Part shown: positions 1 to 8,307 of the stretch, one piece after another | How positions within the stretch are numbered: position 1 is the first letter of the stretch | Layout of the letters: each line of letters starts with the position of its first letter | Source of the DNA: Agrobacterium sp. a22-2 | GTDB lineage: Bacteria; Pseudomonadota; Alphaproteobacteria; Rhizobiales; Rhizobiaceae | Assembly (NCBI RefSeq): GCF_012276985.1 | Contig: NZ_JAAXMM010000011.1 | Coordinates: 62,001-126,000 of the forward strand | Reading direction: 5' to 3' | DNA length: 64,000 nucleotides | The notes under the pieces: generated by a model | What the model saw: only the letters and a program-made list of their open reading frames with translations | The model's database searches: none | Told to the model about the DNA's origin: nothing | Translations under genes and position numbers: made by a program

Positions 1-303
1 GAATGGGATGTTCACAAACGGGAAGCTTTGAAAGCCGGTGTCGAACCCCACGTCATCGAGGCAATACGAACACGATCAGATCCCCTCTTCCAAAGCGATA
101 AAGCCTCCATTGTCTATCGCTACGTGAAGGTCTTGTTGGAAACCCGCTTTGTCCCAGACGCACTTCACCGTGAGGCATTAAACGCAATCGGTGAGTCTGG
201 TTTAGCGGAGCTCGTCGGTATCGTTGGTTATTATTCTTTCGTAGCGATGACACTGAATGCCTTTGAAATCGGCGTAGAACAGGGTTCCGCAGACCTGGAG
301 TGA
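1..303 (+). CDS. Carboxymuconolactone decarboxylase family protein, C-terminal part (5' truncated by window edge)
   Basis: The reading frame is open from the first base and ends at a TGA at 301-303, giving the last 100 residues of a protein whose start lies outside the window. The opening residues, EWDVHKREALKAGVEPHVIE, match the way CMD/AhpD-fold proteins align: an E-W/H helix followed by a kinked helix and a hydrophobic stretch (here VGIVGYYSFVAMTLNAF). The family includes gamma-carboxymuconolactone decarboxylases and peroxidase-like proteins. The CxxC peroxidase motif, if present, would lie in the missing part. It runs convergently toward ribB, and two or three more CMD genes lie in the same catabolic cluster, so a role in the same pathway is likely but inferred. 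Confidence 0.75.
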   Translation, partial: EWDVHKREALKAGVEPHVIEAIRTRSDPLFQSDKASIVYRYVKVLLETRFVPDALHREALNAIGESGLAELVGIVGYYSFVAMTLNAFEIGVEQGSADLE

Positions 304-479
304 GCGAGCCTCAGCCAGCTCTACGCCCCACGACCGTGGCGCCGGTGGCCCCTGTGGTTTGGCCTGCTGTAGCGCAACCGTCTCGGGGTGGAGCGTCGGT
401 GCCAGTGGCCCCAGTCGCCTGGCTGTCCGCGCCATCCATTCATTCCCCGGAAATCAATGCAGAGAGTTGCAGCAGGCTG

Positions 480-1112
480 CTAGGCTGCACTTGTGATGAA
501 AGCATTAGCCCGACGGAGATAGACGATGAGATCCTCGATGGTGACGAGATGTAGGTGATGCTTTCGGGCAAACACTTCCAAATCCGGTAGGCGCGCCATG
601 GTGCCGTCATCGTTGGCGATTTCACAGATCACGCCGGACGGCGCCTTTCCGGCCAGGCGACAAAGCTCGATCGCAGCCTCCGTATGCCCCGGCCGCCCCA
701 GGATGCCGGACGGGTTGGCGCGCAGCGGAAAGATATGGCCGGGGCGCGAGAAGTCTTCCGGCTCGGCCGTCGGATCAATCAGCGCCTTGATGGTTGCGGC
801 ACGATCGGCGGCCGAGATCCCCGTCGTCGTGCCGGGCAGATAGTCCACCGAGACGGTGAAGGCCGTCCCGAGAGAATCGGTGTTTTTCGGCACCATCAAC
901 GGGATTTCCAGGGCGTCCAGGCGGTTGCCCTCCATCGGCACGCAGATCAGGCCCCGGGCCTTGTTCATCATGAAGGCGATCTTTTCTGCCGTCACGTCTT
1001 GCGATGCGAAGATGAGATCGCCTTCATTTTCGCGGTCCTGATCGTCAACGACGATGACCATGTCACCGCGTGCGATGGCGAGGATGGCGTCTTCAATCTT
1101 GGAAACGGTCAT
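480..1112 (-). CDS. ribB: 3,4-dihydroxy-2-butanone 4-phosphate synthase (RibB), riboflavin biosynthesis
   Basis: This 210-residue protein converts ribulose 5-phosphate to 3,4-dihydroxy-2-butanone 4-phosphate plus formate, the pentose branch of riboflavin synthesis in the cytoplasm. The diagnostic acidic loop RENEGDL is at residues 27-33, RPGHIFPLRA at about 123-132 and GRPGHTEAA at about 139-147. Length fits a monofunctional RibB with no fused RibA domain. The start at 1112 is preferred over an in-frame upstream start at 1184 because GGAAAG lies about 8 bases upstream and the extra residues do not fit the family. It is the last gene of a minus-strand set of monooxygenase, flavin reductase and TonB-like barrel, 117 bases after the barrel gene. 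That gap is too short for a complete FMN riboswitch and shows no such fold by eye. It is probably a second copy dedicated to flavin demand. Confidence 0.9.
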   Translation of the reverse strand: MTVSKIEDAILAIARGDMVIVVDDQDRENEGDLIFASQDVTAEKIAFMMNKARGLICVPMEGNRLDALEIPLMVPKNTDSLGTAFTVSVDYLPGTTTGISAADRAATIKALIDPTAEPEDFSRPGHIFPLRANPSGILGRPGHTEAAIELCRLAGKAPSGVICEIANDDGTMARLPDLEVFARKHHLHLVTIEDLIVYLRRANAFITSAA

Positions 1113-1229
1113 GGATGCGTCTTTCCGGGCAGGAGGATTGGTGAAACGTCGATTTCGGGGTGGAGACACCCATGACACCGTCATTGAGTGTTGCCTTTCT
1201 TCCCTTTCCAGACAGCGTTGGCGAAGCCA

Positions 1230-3467
1230 TCAGAACGTGACCCGCAATCCGGCATAAAAGGCACGACGGTCGCCGGGAATATAGCCCAAGGGATTGGTGA
1301 GGCTTAAGTCCGGAACGGAGTTGACCTTCATCAATGCTCCCATCACTTCGTAGTCCGTGTCGAATACGTTGGTGACGAGACCGAAGATTTCGGCGTTTTC
1401 ACTGAGCTTGTAGCGCGCGCTGAGCGAGAGAAGGGCAAAAGGATCGGATTTATCGAGAGTATTGTTCTCGTCGAACTGGGCATAGCTTCCGCTGACCGCC
1501 GTGACCGTGCCGCCCACATTCAGCCGGTCATTGACGGCGTAGTCGGCAGTCAGGCTCAAGATCTGGTTGGGGATGTTTGGCATTTCCGAGCCTTCCGGAA
1601 CGGTGATGTGGCCCGTGGCATCGGCAGAGGGATTATCCGAACTGAAGACGGAGAATGTCTCTTCGAACGTCGATTTCTGCAGGATATAATCGAGGCCGAA
1701 GGTCCAGGGGCCGGACGCCAGGGCAGCGTTGAAACGCATTCCCCGACGCCAGGAATCTCCGACATTGCTGAACATCGGTCGCGTTTCCCGCAAGACGAGC
1801 CAATAGGTGTCCTCCGTCTGCTGGGAAAACAGCCGGAAGTTCCAGGACAAGGTTGTGTCGCCGAATACGGTGTTCTGGGCGCGGACGCCGACTTCGAAGT
1901 TGTCCGAGTGAGTCTGATCAAGCGGTTCGTCCGCGGCAGGAAAGTTGGCGAACGCACAGGTTGAGGCCATGCTGCCGCACATCGTTCCAAATGGCGTCGG
2001 GGCCCGGCTTTCGCGGTTGTAGCCGGCGTAACCCACCAAATCGTCCATCAACTTGTAGGTAAAGCCGATCGAGGGATCGAGGCTGTAGAATGTCTTATGT
2101 TCGTTGAGGTCATAGTCGTAGGTCACATTCGTCATCGATGCGTTGTAGCGATCGAGGTCGGAAACGTTGAACCTCAGGGCGCCGCCAATCGTCAACCGAT
2201 CGGTCACCGAGTACTGGTCTGCGGCGTAGAGCGAGAAATAAAGGGCATCCAGATCCGCGGATGTCGACTGATAGATCCCCTGGTCGTTTGTATAGTCGAG
2301 ACTGGTCGTGTATTCGCCCAGGCTTTCCGTCACCAAACTGGAGGTTGACGATCCATCGAGGGCGATCCCCATGACGAAGTCGTTGGGACGTCCCATCAGG
2401 GGTTCGCTGGTTCGCGCCTCGAAGGACCCGCCATATGTGTCGGTTTCCTCGCTGTATTCGGTGAGAGAGGCGTAATGACCCGACGTGGAATATAATGGGA
2501 AGCGATTTCCGCTCATGTCCCTATACGGCGAGCCCATCATGTCACAGAGCGTGGTCGCATCGTCTGCACAGGCTTGCGGGGTTTCCCCATCCGCCCAGCT
2601 CTTTTGCCGTGACGAGTGTCCGACATAGGCTTTGCCGCTCAGGGTCCAACCGCTGTCCATCTCGTGTTCGCCCGACAGCTGCAACTTCCACCGTTGGTCG
2701 GTGTCGCCACTTGGCGACATAAAGGAGCTCGAGCGATCGTCTGCAAGCATTTCGACAGGTGTCAGACCTGCGCCCGATGAACTGCCGTCGAGGCCGCTTA
2801 ACGTGAGGTGCAGATTCGACGTTTCGTTTCGCCAGCCCAGGTCGCCATAGAGTTCCGACAGTTCGCCGTCGGTATCGTCGCGCCAGCTCGGATCCTTGAT
2901 GGTGCTTCCGGCAAAATAGGCGGAATAGTTCTCGTTGGACTGGCCGGTCTGGACGGTGGCACGATAGCGTCCGTAGGACCCTGCCATGCTGTGGATTTCT
3001 GTCCCGTCATGATTGAAACCGTCCGGAGCCGGCCGTGGCTCGGCCAGATCGCCGAAGCCGAGGAGCGTCCGGGAAGGCTTCAGATCGCCGACCATGCCTG
3101 GCGGCATGACAAAAATAGGGTCGATATTGCCGATGGCCGCAGGCCCACCGAGCGGTGGACCGAGATTGAAGGACTGGCTTGGGACGATCATGCTCAAGGG
3201 CGGCGGCGGGAGCCCTCTTGGACCTCCCGGATGTGCGCTTTTGTCAACCCGTTCGGGGATTGGACAGTCTTCGGTTGTCGGGGGGCCACGGCGGGGTGTT
3301 GGCCCTGCGGCACCACAAGTTTGCGTCAGATCGACGTTGGGCGGAATTTGGCTGGTTTCTGCCTCTTTATCCGGCGTTTCCTGTGCGTATGCGGCCGTGC
3401 CGGCCATCACCAGAGTGACGAGGCTGCAGGCTGCTGCGGCAAGGGGTAAGTCAGTCCATAAGCGCAT
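1230..3467 (-). CDS. TonB-dependent-receptor-like outer-membrane beta-barrel, apparently without a plug domain
   Basis: The protein has 745 residues. A Sec signal peptide ends near AYA-QE (about residue 28). From about residue 160 onward the pattern is that of a TonB-receptor barrel: GSYGRYRATVQTG as the first strand, alternating amphipathic strands, NFEVGVRAQ and NVFDTDYE in the C-terminal part, and a terminal aromatic strand ending YAGLRVTF. Between residues 29 and 160, where a plug domain should sit, there is instead a Pro/Gly-rich stretch (PTPRRGPP, GLPPPPLSM) with no visible plug signature or TonB box. ATG at 3467 follows GGGAGG at a good distance; a longer frame to 3557 is not needed. 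It follows the flavin reductase gene by 209 bases and precedes ribB. It probably takes up the substrate of the cluster, but a plugless barrel might work differently. Confidence 0.8.
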   Translation of the reverse strand: MRLWTDLPLAAAACSLVTLVMAGTAAYAQETPDKEAETSQIPPNVDLTQTCGAAGPTPRRGPPTTEDCPIPERVDKSAHPGGPRGLPPPPLSMIVPSQSFNLGPPLGGPAAIGNIDPIFVMPPGMVGDLKPSRTLLGFGDLAEPRPAPDGFNHDGTEIHSMAGSYGRYRATVQTGQSNENYSAYFAGSTIKDPSWRDDTDGELSELYGDLGWRNETSNLHLTLSGLDGSSSGAGLTPVEMLADDRSSSFMSPSGDTDQRWKLQLSGEHEMDSGWTLSGKAYVGHSSRQKSWADGETPQACADDATTLCDMMGSPYRDMSGNRFPLYSTSGHYASLTEYSEETDTYGGSFEARTSEPLMGRPNDFVMGIALDGSSTSSLVTESLGEYTTSLDYTNDQGIYQSTSADLDALYFSLYAADQYSVTDRLTIGGALRFNVSDLDRYNASMTNVTYDYDLNEHKTFYSLDPSIGFTYKLMDDLVGYAGYNRESRAPTPFGTMCGSMASTCAFANFPAADEPLDQTHSDNFEVGVRAQNTVFGDTTLSWNFRLFSQQTEDTYWLVLRETRPMFSNVGDSWRRGMRFNAALASGPWTFGLDYILQKSTFEETFSVFSSDNPSADATGHITVPEGSEMPNIPNQILSLTADYAVNDRLNVGGTVTAVSGSYAQFDENNTLDKSDPFALLSLSARYKLSENAEIFGLVTNVFDTDYEVMGALMKVNSVPDLSLTNPLGYIPGDRRAFYAGLRVTF

Positions 3468-3676
3468 TGAGCGTCCTCCCGACGTTGTGTGTGCGCGTTT
3501 CTGTTTTGGAAGATCGGTCGTCGTTGGCCCGTCTCGGCACGGACATTCATCCGTCAACGAGGGACCTGTCAGGGACCGAGCCCCTGATCACCGGTGGTTT
3601 TCGGATCGTCTGAGTGATCAGCAACAGCTCGATCACAACCCCGGAACTGTGCCACTTGCGATAGCCGGCAAGCAGG

Positions 3677-4423
3677 TCAAGGGCAGCGATATTCACGGCA
3701 ACAGTAGACGAGTGCCCGCGCGCCTTCGGCTTCAGTGGCCTCGTCCACTTCAGCGATGATGACCATATGGGTGCCAACAGGCTGCGCGAAGGCGACCTCA
3801 CAATGGAACACCGCCGTCGCCTCTTTCAGCTCGGGGATGCCGAAGCGGTTTGTCATCCAGTCGCCCATCTCGAACTTATCCGGCAAGAACGTCCCGAAAC
3901 GGCCGGCAAAAGCGTCTGCGGTGGCGATGTGCTTGTGCGCATTGAGCACGTTCAGCGTGAAACGCCGGTTTTCCTGGAGAGCCTGGCACGTGCGGGACGC
4001 CTGGTTGAGGCAGATCAGCAAGGTTGGTCTGTCCCCATCGGCTGAGACGGAGCTCATCGCGGTGATTGTGATTCCGGCGCGGCCCGCGGGGCCGTCGGTT
4101 GCCACGATGCAGACGGGGGCCGCGACCCGGCCCATGCCCGAGAGGAATTGCGATTTCAAGGCCGCCTTGTTATCGATCACGATGGCCCCTCCTGGGCTCG
4201 ATACGACCGGCGGAACGAGGTTTGGAGGGCCGGAGGTGCTGGTCGCCAGGGAAACTGGGGAGGCGGCAGCGCATGCTGCTTCATCCTCGCATGCTCCGGT
4301 ACAGGGAGCGCCCGACGTTGCGCAATCCTGCGGCGGTTGCCTTGATGCTCCGGTCTGTGCCGGAGACGGGCCCGGGTCGGTCCCGGTACCCGCATCGCCC
4401 TGCGTGCGAACTTGGTGGTTCAT
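3677..4423 (-). CDS. Flavin reductase (component of a two-component monooxygenase) with a Cys/Pro-rich N-terminal extension
   Basis: Residues about 85-248 form a flavin-reductase-like FMN-binding split barrel: FLSGMGRVAAPVCIVATDG, GITITAMSSVSAD, PTLLICLNQ and RFTLNVLNA are typical family segments. Such enzymes reduce FMN or FAD with NAD(P)H and hand it to a partner oxygenase. The partner is the gene just upstream (4496-5770), 72 bases away on the same strand. The first 80 residues are unusual: rich in Ala, Pro, Ser and Thr with four closely spaced cysteines (residues about 33-51). The start is well supported by GGGAGAGGAAC directly before ATG 4423, so the extension seems real. The C-terminus LVYCCREYRCP is also Cys-rich where most relatives end in LVYxRxxY. 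Confidence 0.82.
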   Translation of the reverse strand: MNHQVRTQGDAGTGTDPGPSPAQTGASRQPPQDCATSGAPCTGACEDEAACAAASPVSLATSTSGPPNLVPPVVSSPGGAIVIDNKAALKSQFLSGMGRVAAPVCIVATDGPAGRAGITITAMSSVSADGDRPTLLICLNQASRTCQALQENRRFTLNVLNAHKHIATADAFAGRFGTFLPDKFEMGDWMTNRFGIPELKEATAVFHCEVAFAQPVGTHMVIIAEVDEATEAEGARALVYCCREYRCP

Positions 4424-4495
4424 GTTCCTCTCCCAATGAGTGTCTCATGCGGTATGCGTCCGGCGTCATCGCCCTCCCAGGCACGCCGCATGCCG

Positions 4496-5770
4496 CTATG
4501 GTCGTTCTGGAAACTTCCGCGCGGCCATCTGCATTGCCGTCCGGTCGAACTGCAGGCCTGGGTTCGTGCGTGCCATGGAGATGTCCCGGTAGTAGCGCTG
4601 AAGCCGTGAGCCGTTCTTTGCCGAAGTGCTGGTGCCCGCTGCGCTATAGAGGATCTGGACCGCGTCTTCGGCCAGGTGCGCTGCATGCTGCAGACCCGCC
4701 TGGATACGAAGGTCGTCGAATTCCGTATAGGAAGCCGGCTCGTTCACGCCGCGCTCGCAATAATCGAGATAGGATCGCGCACCGGCGGCCAGCGCATTCG
4801 AAGCCGCCTCGAGCATGCCGAGCGCAATGCCGTAGGGGCGGTGGAAGTCGGCCGCACCGGACATCGGAGGCCCGAGTTTCGGGGCCGATGCCCTGAGGCC
4901 CATCACCCGCTCGAACTCGTCCAGAGCCGCAAATCCGGCACCGACCAGGATCGAGGTGATTTCCGTCTGGAAGAAGCCGAACATGCGGCCGGAATACATC
5001 GAATTGCCGTGCAGCTTGTAACCTTCGGTGCCGCCGTCGATGTTGATGGCGAAGAAGTTCTGGCGAACCAGCAGGGGCTTTGGAATCCATTGGTTTTCGA
5101 TGCGGATGCTGTTCGAGCCGCTGGCGCGCATGCCGATGAAATCCCGCCAGTTGTCGATCAGCTCCCAGCCCGACCTCGGCACGATGGCGATCCCCAGTTC
5201 GGGCGGCCCGCCGGTCGCAGGACCGGCGATGCGAACCCCGACGATGGCATGGGTGCTATAGGGTGAGCCGGAGCAATAGTCCCAGGTTCCATTGATGATC
5301 CAGCCGTCGTCGGTTTCCGTGGCCAGTCCGCCGGGGATGCCGCGGGCAGGGGCTGCAAATTCCCCGTCATCGCCGAAGATGATGTCCTGGCCGTCCTTGT
5401 CGAACAGGGCGGCGGCGTTGAGGGCGTGGCCGGACGCAAGGCACAGACACCAGCCCGTCCCGGGGCAGCCGCGCGCCACCTCGACGATGACACGCGAAAA
5501 GACGGTCAGATCGAATTCATAGCCACCGTACATTGCGGGCTGCAGGATTCGATAGAAACCGGCCTCGCGAAACCGCTCGTGCATCTCAGGAGAATAGGTG
5601 CCCCGCTCTTCGGCCGCCGCCTGGTCTTGCAAAAGGAGCGGGCGCAGGTCGATAGCGCGCTGGATGATCTGTGCCGGTGTCAGATCCGGTTCCGGCTTCG
5701 CCAGGGGGGCGATCCGATTTGGATTTGTCTTCGTGGCTGATACCACGTTCAGTTTCTTGGTAGCGACCAC
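4496..5770 (-). CDS. Flavin-dependent monooxygenase of the acyl-CoA dehydrogenase fold (HpaB C2/HsaA type)
   Basis: This 424-residue protein has the acyl-CoA-dehydrogenase-like layout of group D flavin hydroxylases: helical N-terminal domain with RFREAGFYRILQPAMYGGYE, the segment VARGCPGTGWCLCLASGH, a beta domain with WIINGTWDYCSGSPYSTH, and a C-terminal helical domain with AAGTSTSAKNGSRLQRYYRD. In this family reduced flavin from a separate reductase is used to hydroxylate aromatic rings (p-hydroxyphenylacetate, seco-steroid phenol). The start is a GTG at 5770 with AAAGGAGC upstream. It heads the operon monooxygenase, flavin reductase, TonB-like barrel, ribB. A second, diverged paralogue is encoded at 15694-16917. 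The substrate cannot be read from sequence. Confidence 0.85.
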   Translation of the reverse strand: MVATKKLNVVSATKTNPNRIAPLAKPEPDLTPAQIIQRAIDLRPLLLQDQAAAEERGTYSPEMHERFREAGFYRILQPAMYGGYEFDLTVFSRVIVEVARGCPGTGWCLCLASGHALNAAALFDKDGQDIIFGDDGEFAAPARGIPGGLATETDDGWIINGTWDYCSGSPYSTHAIVGVRIAGPATGGPPELGIAIVPRSGWELIDNWRDFIGMRASGSNSIRIENQWIPKPLLVRQNFFAINIDGGTEGYKLHGNSMYSGRMFGFFQTEITSILVGAGFAALDEFERVMGLRASAPKLGPPMSGAADFHRPYGIALGMLEAASNALAAGARSYLDYCERGVNEPASYTEFDDLRIQAGLQHAAHLAEDAVQILYSAAGTSTSAKNGSRLQRYYRDISMARTNPGLQFDRTAMQMAARKFPERP

Positions 5771-6260
5771 GTAGATGCTCCTTTGCTTGAACTATTCCTG
5801 CATGGTGTCAGCGCCGTCTGAGACGAACAAGGATCAAGCAAAGTGCGTCCGTCGTGCGTACGGCAATTGGCTAAAGCTCTCAATATGTACGAAAAAACAG
5901 TATGTTATGCCGGGGAGCGGGCACGGCAATCCGGCACGACATGCTGCATAACATTGGCACGTCAGTGGAATGCCGGGAGCTTGATCAAGATTGGCGTGGG
6001 GCCTCTGCCATCAACGAGAATTTGCATGCCGGGCAGCAGGCGATCGAATGATTGCGCACAGCGTTCGCGCGGTGCTTCCGTTCGGATGAATCAGGTATGC
6101 GACAGGATTGACAGGAGATCTGGAGATCAGAATGGAGCACAGCCGGCGACGAGTCTTGGGCCGTCGATTGTATGCGATCCGAGTCGCATACAATCCCGAG
6201 AGGGGGTTTCCTCCCGCCCAGCCGGGGGCGGTTCGCCTCTGAACAAGGCGAGACTTGGTA
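5771..6260. other. Long intergenic stretch upstream of the monooxygenase operon
   Basis: No convincing gene is present in these 490 bases; the open frames here are not protein-like. The stretch contains a 30-bp near-perfect palindrome (6166-6195, listed separately) and a GC-rich hairpin CCGCCC-AGCCG-GGGCGG near 6214-6231 that lacks a T-run and so is at most a weak terminator for the reductase gene. It most likely carries the promoter and operator of the minus-strand monooxygenase operon. Confidence 0.6.
6166..6195. promoter_or_regulatory. Perfect 12+12 bp palindrome, candidate operator
   Basis: GATTGTATGCGA, six bases, then TCGCATACAATC: both 12-base arms are fully complementary. No T-run follows on either strand, so a terminator is unlikely. 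It lies about 400 bases upstream of the monooxygenase GTG and just past the end of the NADP-reductase gene. Two IclR regulators are encoded nearby and are the obvious candidates to bind it; this is inference. Confidence 0.5.
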
Positions 6261-6902
6261 TCAGTCTCGCGCTGCCTTGATCGCAGCTTCGGCTTCGGTT
6301 GGCGTATAGAGCTTGAACTTGTTTGCCAGCGGGCCGCCCATGGCGAACAGCAACCCACCTTCGTCGATCGCGCCGAGATCCACCGGCGTAGCGTGCAGAT
6401 CACGGATCAACTGCGCGACGTCGTCCTTGGCTTTCGCATCCGAACCGGCGAGGAAAAGCACGCTTGCATCGTCGGCTGGAGGAAGCGCCTTGTCGAAGAC
6501 CGGGATCGGTTCGTGATTGAAGGCCTTCACCAGGTTTGCGCCGGGCACATAGCCGGCAACGATCTCACTTGCGATCGCACCACCGATATTGATGACGTCT
6601 TCAGGCTTCGGGCCGAGCCGGTTGTTGGTGGCGTCGACCACGGTTTTTCCTTCCCAGGGCAGGCCCGCCGTGGCATCGGCGGTCTGCGGCCAGCGTGTCG
6701 CCAGGATAATCACGTCGGCGGCCAGGACCATGTCGCGAGGGCGGGCGGCGCTGGCATTCGGGCCAAGCGCCGAAACCAGATCGGTCAATGTTTCGGGTCC
6801 ACGGGAATTCGTCAGGATCACCCGCCAGCCACCGTTGATCGCCTTTGGTGCGAGCATTTGGGCAAGGCGGCCTGCGCCCAGAAATCCGAGTGTTTTGGTC
6901 AT
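6261..6902 (-). CDS. NADP-binding reductase related to F420-dependent NADP oxidoreductase (COG2085 type)
   Basis: The 213-residue protein opens with a Rossmann motif, LGFLGAGRLAQMLAP (residues about 5-19), followed by WRVILTNSRGPETL, where the NSRG stretch after the second strand suits NADP phosphate binding. The segment VIILATRWPQ and TVVDATNNRLGP also match the NAD_binding_F420/YfjE-like group. These enzymes reduce or oxidise small substrates with NADPH; many members do not use F420, and nothing in the window suggests F420 synthesis. ATG 6902 is 75 bases after the end of the IclR gene on the same strand, so the two may be cotranscribed. A redox step in the local pathway is plausible. Confidence 0.72.
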   Translation of the reverse strand: MTKTLGFLGAGRLAQMLAPKAINGGWRVILTNSRGPETLTDLVSALGPNASAARPRDMVLAADVIILATRWPQTADATAGLPWEGKTVVDATNNRLGPKPEDVINIGGAIASEIVAGYVPGANLVKAFNHEPIPVFDKALPPADDASVLFLAGSDAKAKDDVAQLIRDLHATPVDLGAIDEGGLLFAMGGPLANKFKLYTPTEAEAAIKAARD

Positions 6903-6977
6903 GCTGTGTCCTTCCTGTCAGCCAATAGGCGACGCCGCCGAGGCAAGAACCTCGAAAGCGCGCCATAATTGGACCAA

Positions 6978-7844
6978 TCAAGCAAGGGCCAGGCGGCGGG
7001 GCAAGCGATCATAGCCGCCTGTCCGCATGGTGTATAACGTCGAATAGACGGGGGAGTCCGGCGCCGGTACGCCGGTGTTTTCACACAGTTGGCGTTCGAT
7101 GCGGTCTCTGGCCGCAAGCAATGGCGCACGCAGGTGCTGCATCGCTTCGTCGATGGTGAACATGTTGGCCCGCCAGATGACATTCATGCAAGCGAGCACC
7201 TTGCCGTTGCGGCGAATAGGGGCCGCGAGACTGGCACATCGCGGATGCGGTTGTTCTGCACAGGCGCTGACGCCGTCGCGGCGGCCAGCCTCGATGATGT
7301 CGTCGATGAACACCCGGTCGCGGGCGCGACGATCCTCGGTGTCGGTGGAATTGCTGAGGGCGCACAGAATCGCCTGGCGTTCGTCATCCGGGCAGTGGCT
7401 CAGATAGGCACGACCCAGTGGGCTCAGCAGCATGGAACGCCGATGGCCGACCATGCCCACGTCGCACGACATGGGGCTGATGCGATGCGTGGTCCGCTGG
7501 ATGACCATGGTGGACCGCTGGCAGACGGCGATGTCCGACGGCCAGATGACCTCCGACGTCAATTCCTGCAGGGCCGGTACGGCGATCTCGTCGATCCAAT
7601 CATGCCCGATATCGGTCCGGTTCCCAGCCAGCCGCTGCACACCGGAGCTCAGACGATATTCGTCTCCGAGCTGGCTGTGATAGACTAGGTTGAGTTCGCT
7701 CAATGTCTCGAGAATGCGATGAACGGTCGGACGCGGAAGATTGACGTGTTCGGCAATCTCTGGCGGCGTCGCCCCTTTGACCGTGTTGAGGTACTGCAGC
7801 ACTTCGATACCGCGCTCCAGAGCCCTGATGTTCTTGTAAGTCAT
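6978..7844 (-). CDS. IclR-family transcriptional regulator (first of two)
   Basis: 288 residues. The N-terminal winged helix covers about residues 1-65, with ALERGIEVLQYLN opening the domain and PPEIAEHVNLPRPTVHRILE as the recognition helix region. The rest is the IclR effector-binding domain, including SMLLSPLGRAYLSHCPDDE and ASLAAPIRRNGKVLACMNV, both family landmarks. Start at 7844 is chosen because GGGAGGAGG sits just upstream and MTYKNIRALERG matches relatives; a longer frame to 7913 has no such support. The paralogue at 8308-9144 is encoded in the same direction. Such regulators usually sense aromatic or acidic intermediates and control adjacent catabolic genes. Confidence 0.88.
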   Translation of the reverse strand: MTYKNIRALERGIEVLQYLNTVKGATPPEIAEHVNLPRPTVHRILETLSELNLVYHSQLGDEYRLSSGVQRLAGNRTDIGHDWIDEIAVPALQELTSEVIWPSDIAVCQRSTMVIQRTTHRISPMSCDVGMVGHRRSMLLSPLGRAYLSHCPDDERQAILCALSNSTDTEDRRARDRVFIDDIIEAGRRDGVSACAEQPHPRCASLAAPIRRNGKVLACMNVIWRANMFTIDEAMQHLRAPLLAARDRIERQLCENTGVPAPDSPVYSTLYTMRTGGYDRLPRRLALA

Positions 7845-8307
7845 GGTTCCTCCTCCCATTTCGTCGTTCTTGCGAAGGCATGCCTCCTGGTCCCACCCTG
7901 TCAAACCTCCCAAAAGCCGCTAAGGCCTCTGCTTTGACGTGCCGTTACCCATGCATTCACGAGGGGTTTATAACGCGTCGGAAGCCGCAAGTGGGTACAC
8001 CAGGCGGACGGAGCTCAATTTGCAGCCGAAACGCTGCCAAAACGGCTCGAAACTGCATCGGATGTCACCCTCCCGTGCACCCATGCTGGCGTTTTGCAAC
8101 CACCGCTGCGCATCGCTGTGACCGGTACAATTCTGTACCGGGACCTTTGCGATGGACGATGACATGCAAAATTCCGTCGCTCGTGGCTTACACTCCTCTG
8201 CCTATGTGCCAGTCGGCGCACGGAGCGCCGACCCGTCGCAGCATATCGTTGCACGCAACCCGTTCCTCAAGCGCGGTTGCGTGCACCATATCGGTCGGAT
8301 CCGTCTT
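7845..8307. other. Intergenic stretch between the two IclR genes
   Basis: No protein-like frame was found in these 463 bases. It contains a perfect 20-base palindrome (8122-8141, listed separately) and presumably the promoter of the IclR gene that starts at 7844. Confidence 0.5.
8122..8141. promoter_or_regulatory. Palindromic candidate operator CCGGTACA-ATTC-TGTACCGG
   Basis: CCGGTACAATTCTGTACCGG has two perfect 8-base arms around ATTC. It is about 280 bases upstream of the IclR gene at 6978-7844 and 165 bases beyond the end of the other IclR gene. The size and symmetry suit an IclR-type dimer site. Binding is inferred. Confidence 0.45.

Noticed and set aside
300..554. 84-residue plus-strand frame with Val-Ala-Pro repeats after the first CMD gene
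   Set aside because: Low-complexity sequence, overlaps the 3' end of ribB on the other strand, and no ribosome site or family.
1113..1229. FMN riboswitch before ribB
   Set aside because: The gap of 117 bases is too short and no conserved RFN-type helices were seen.
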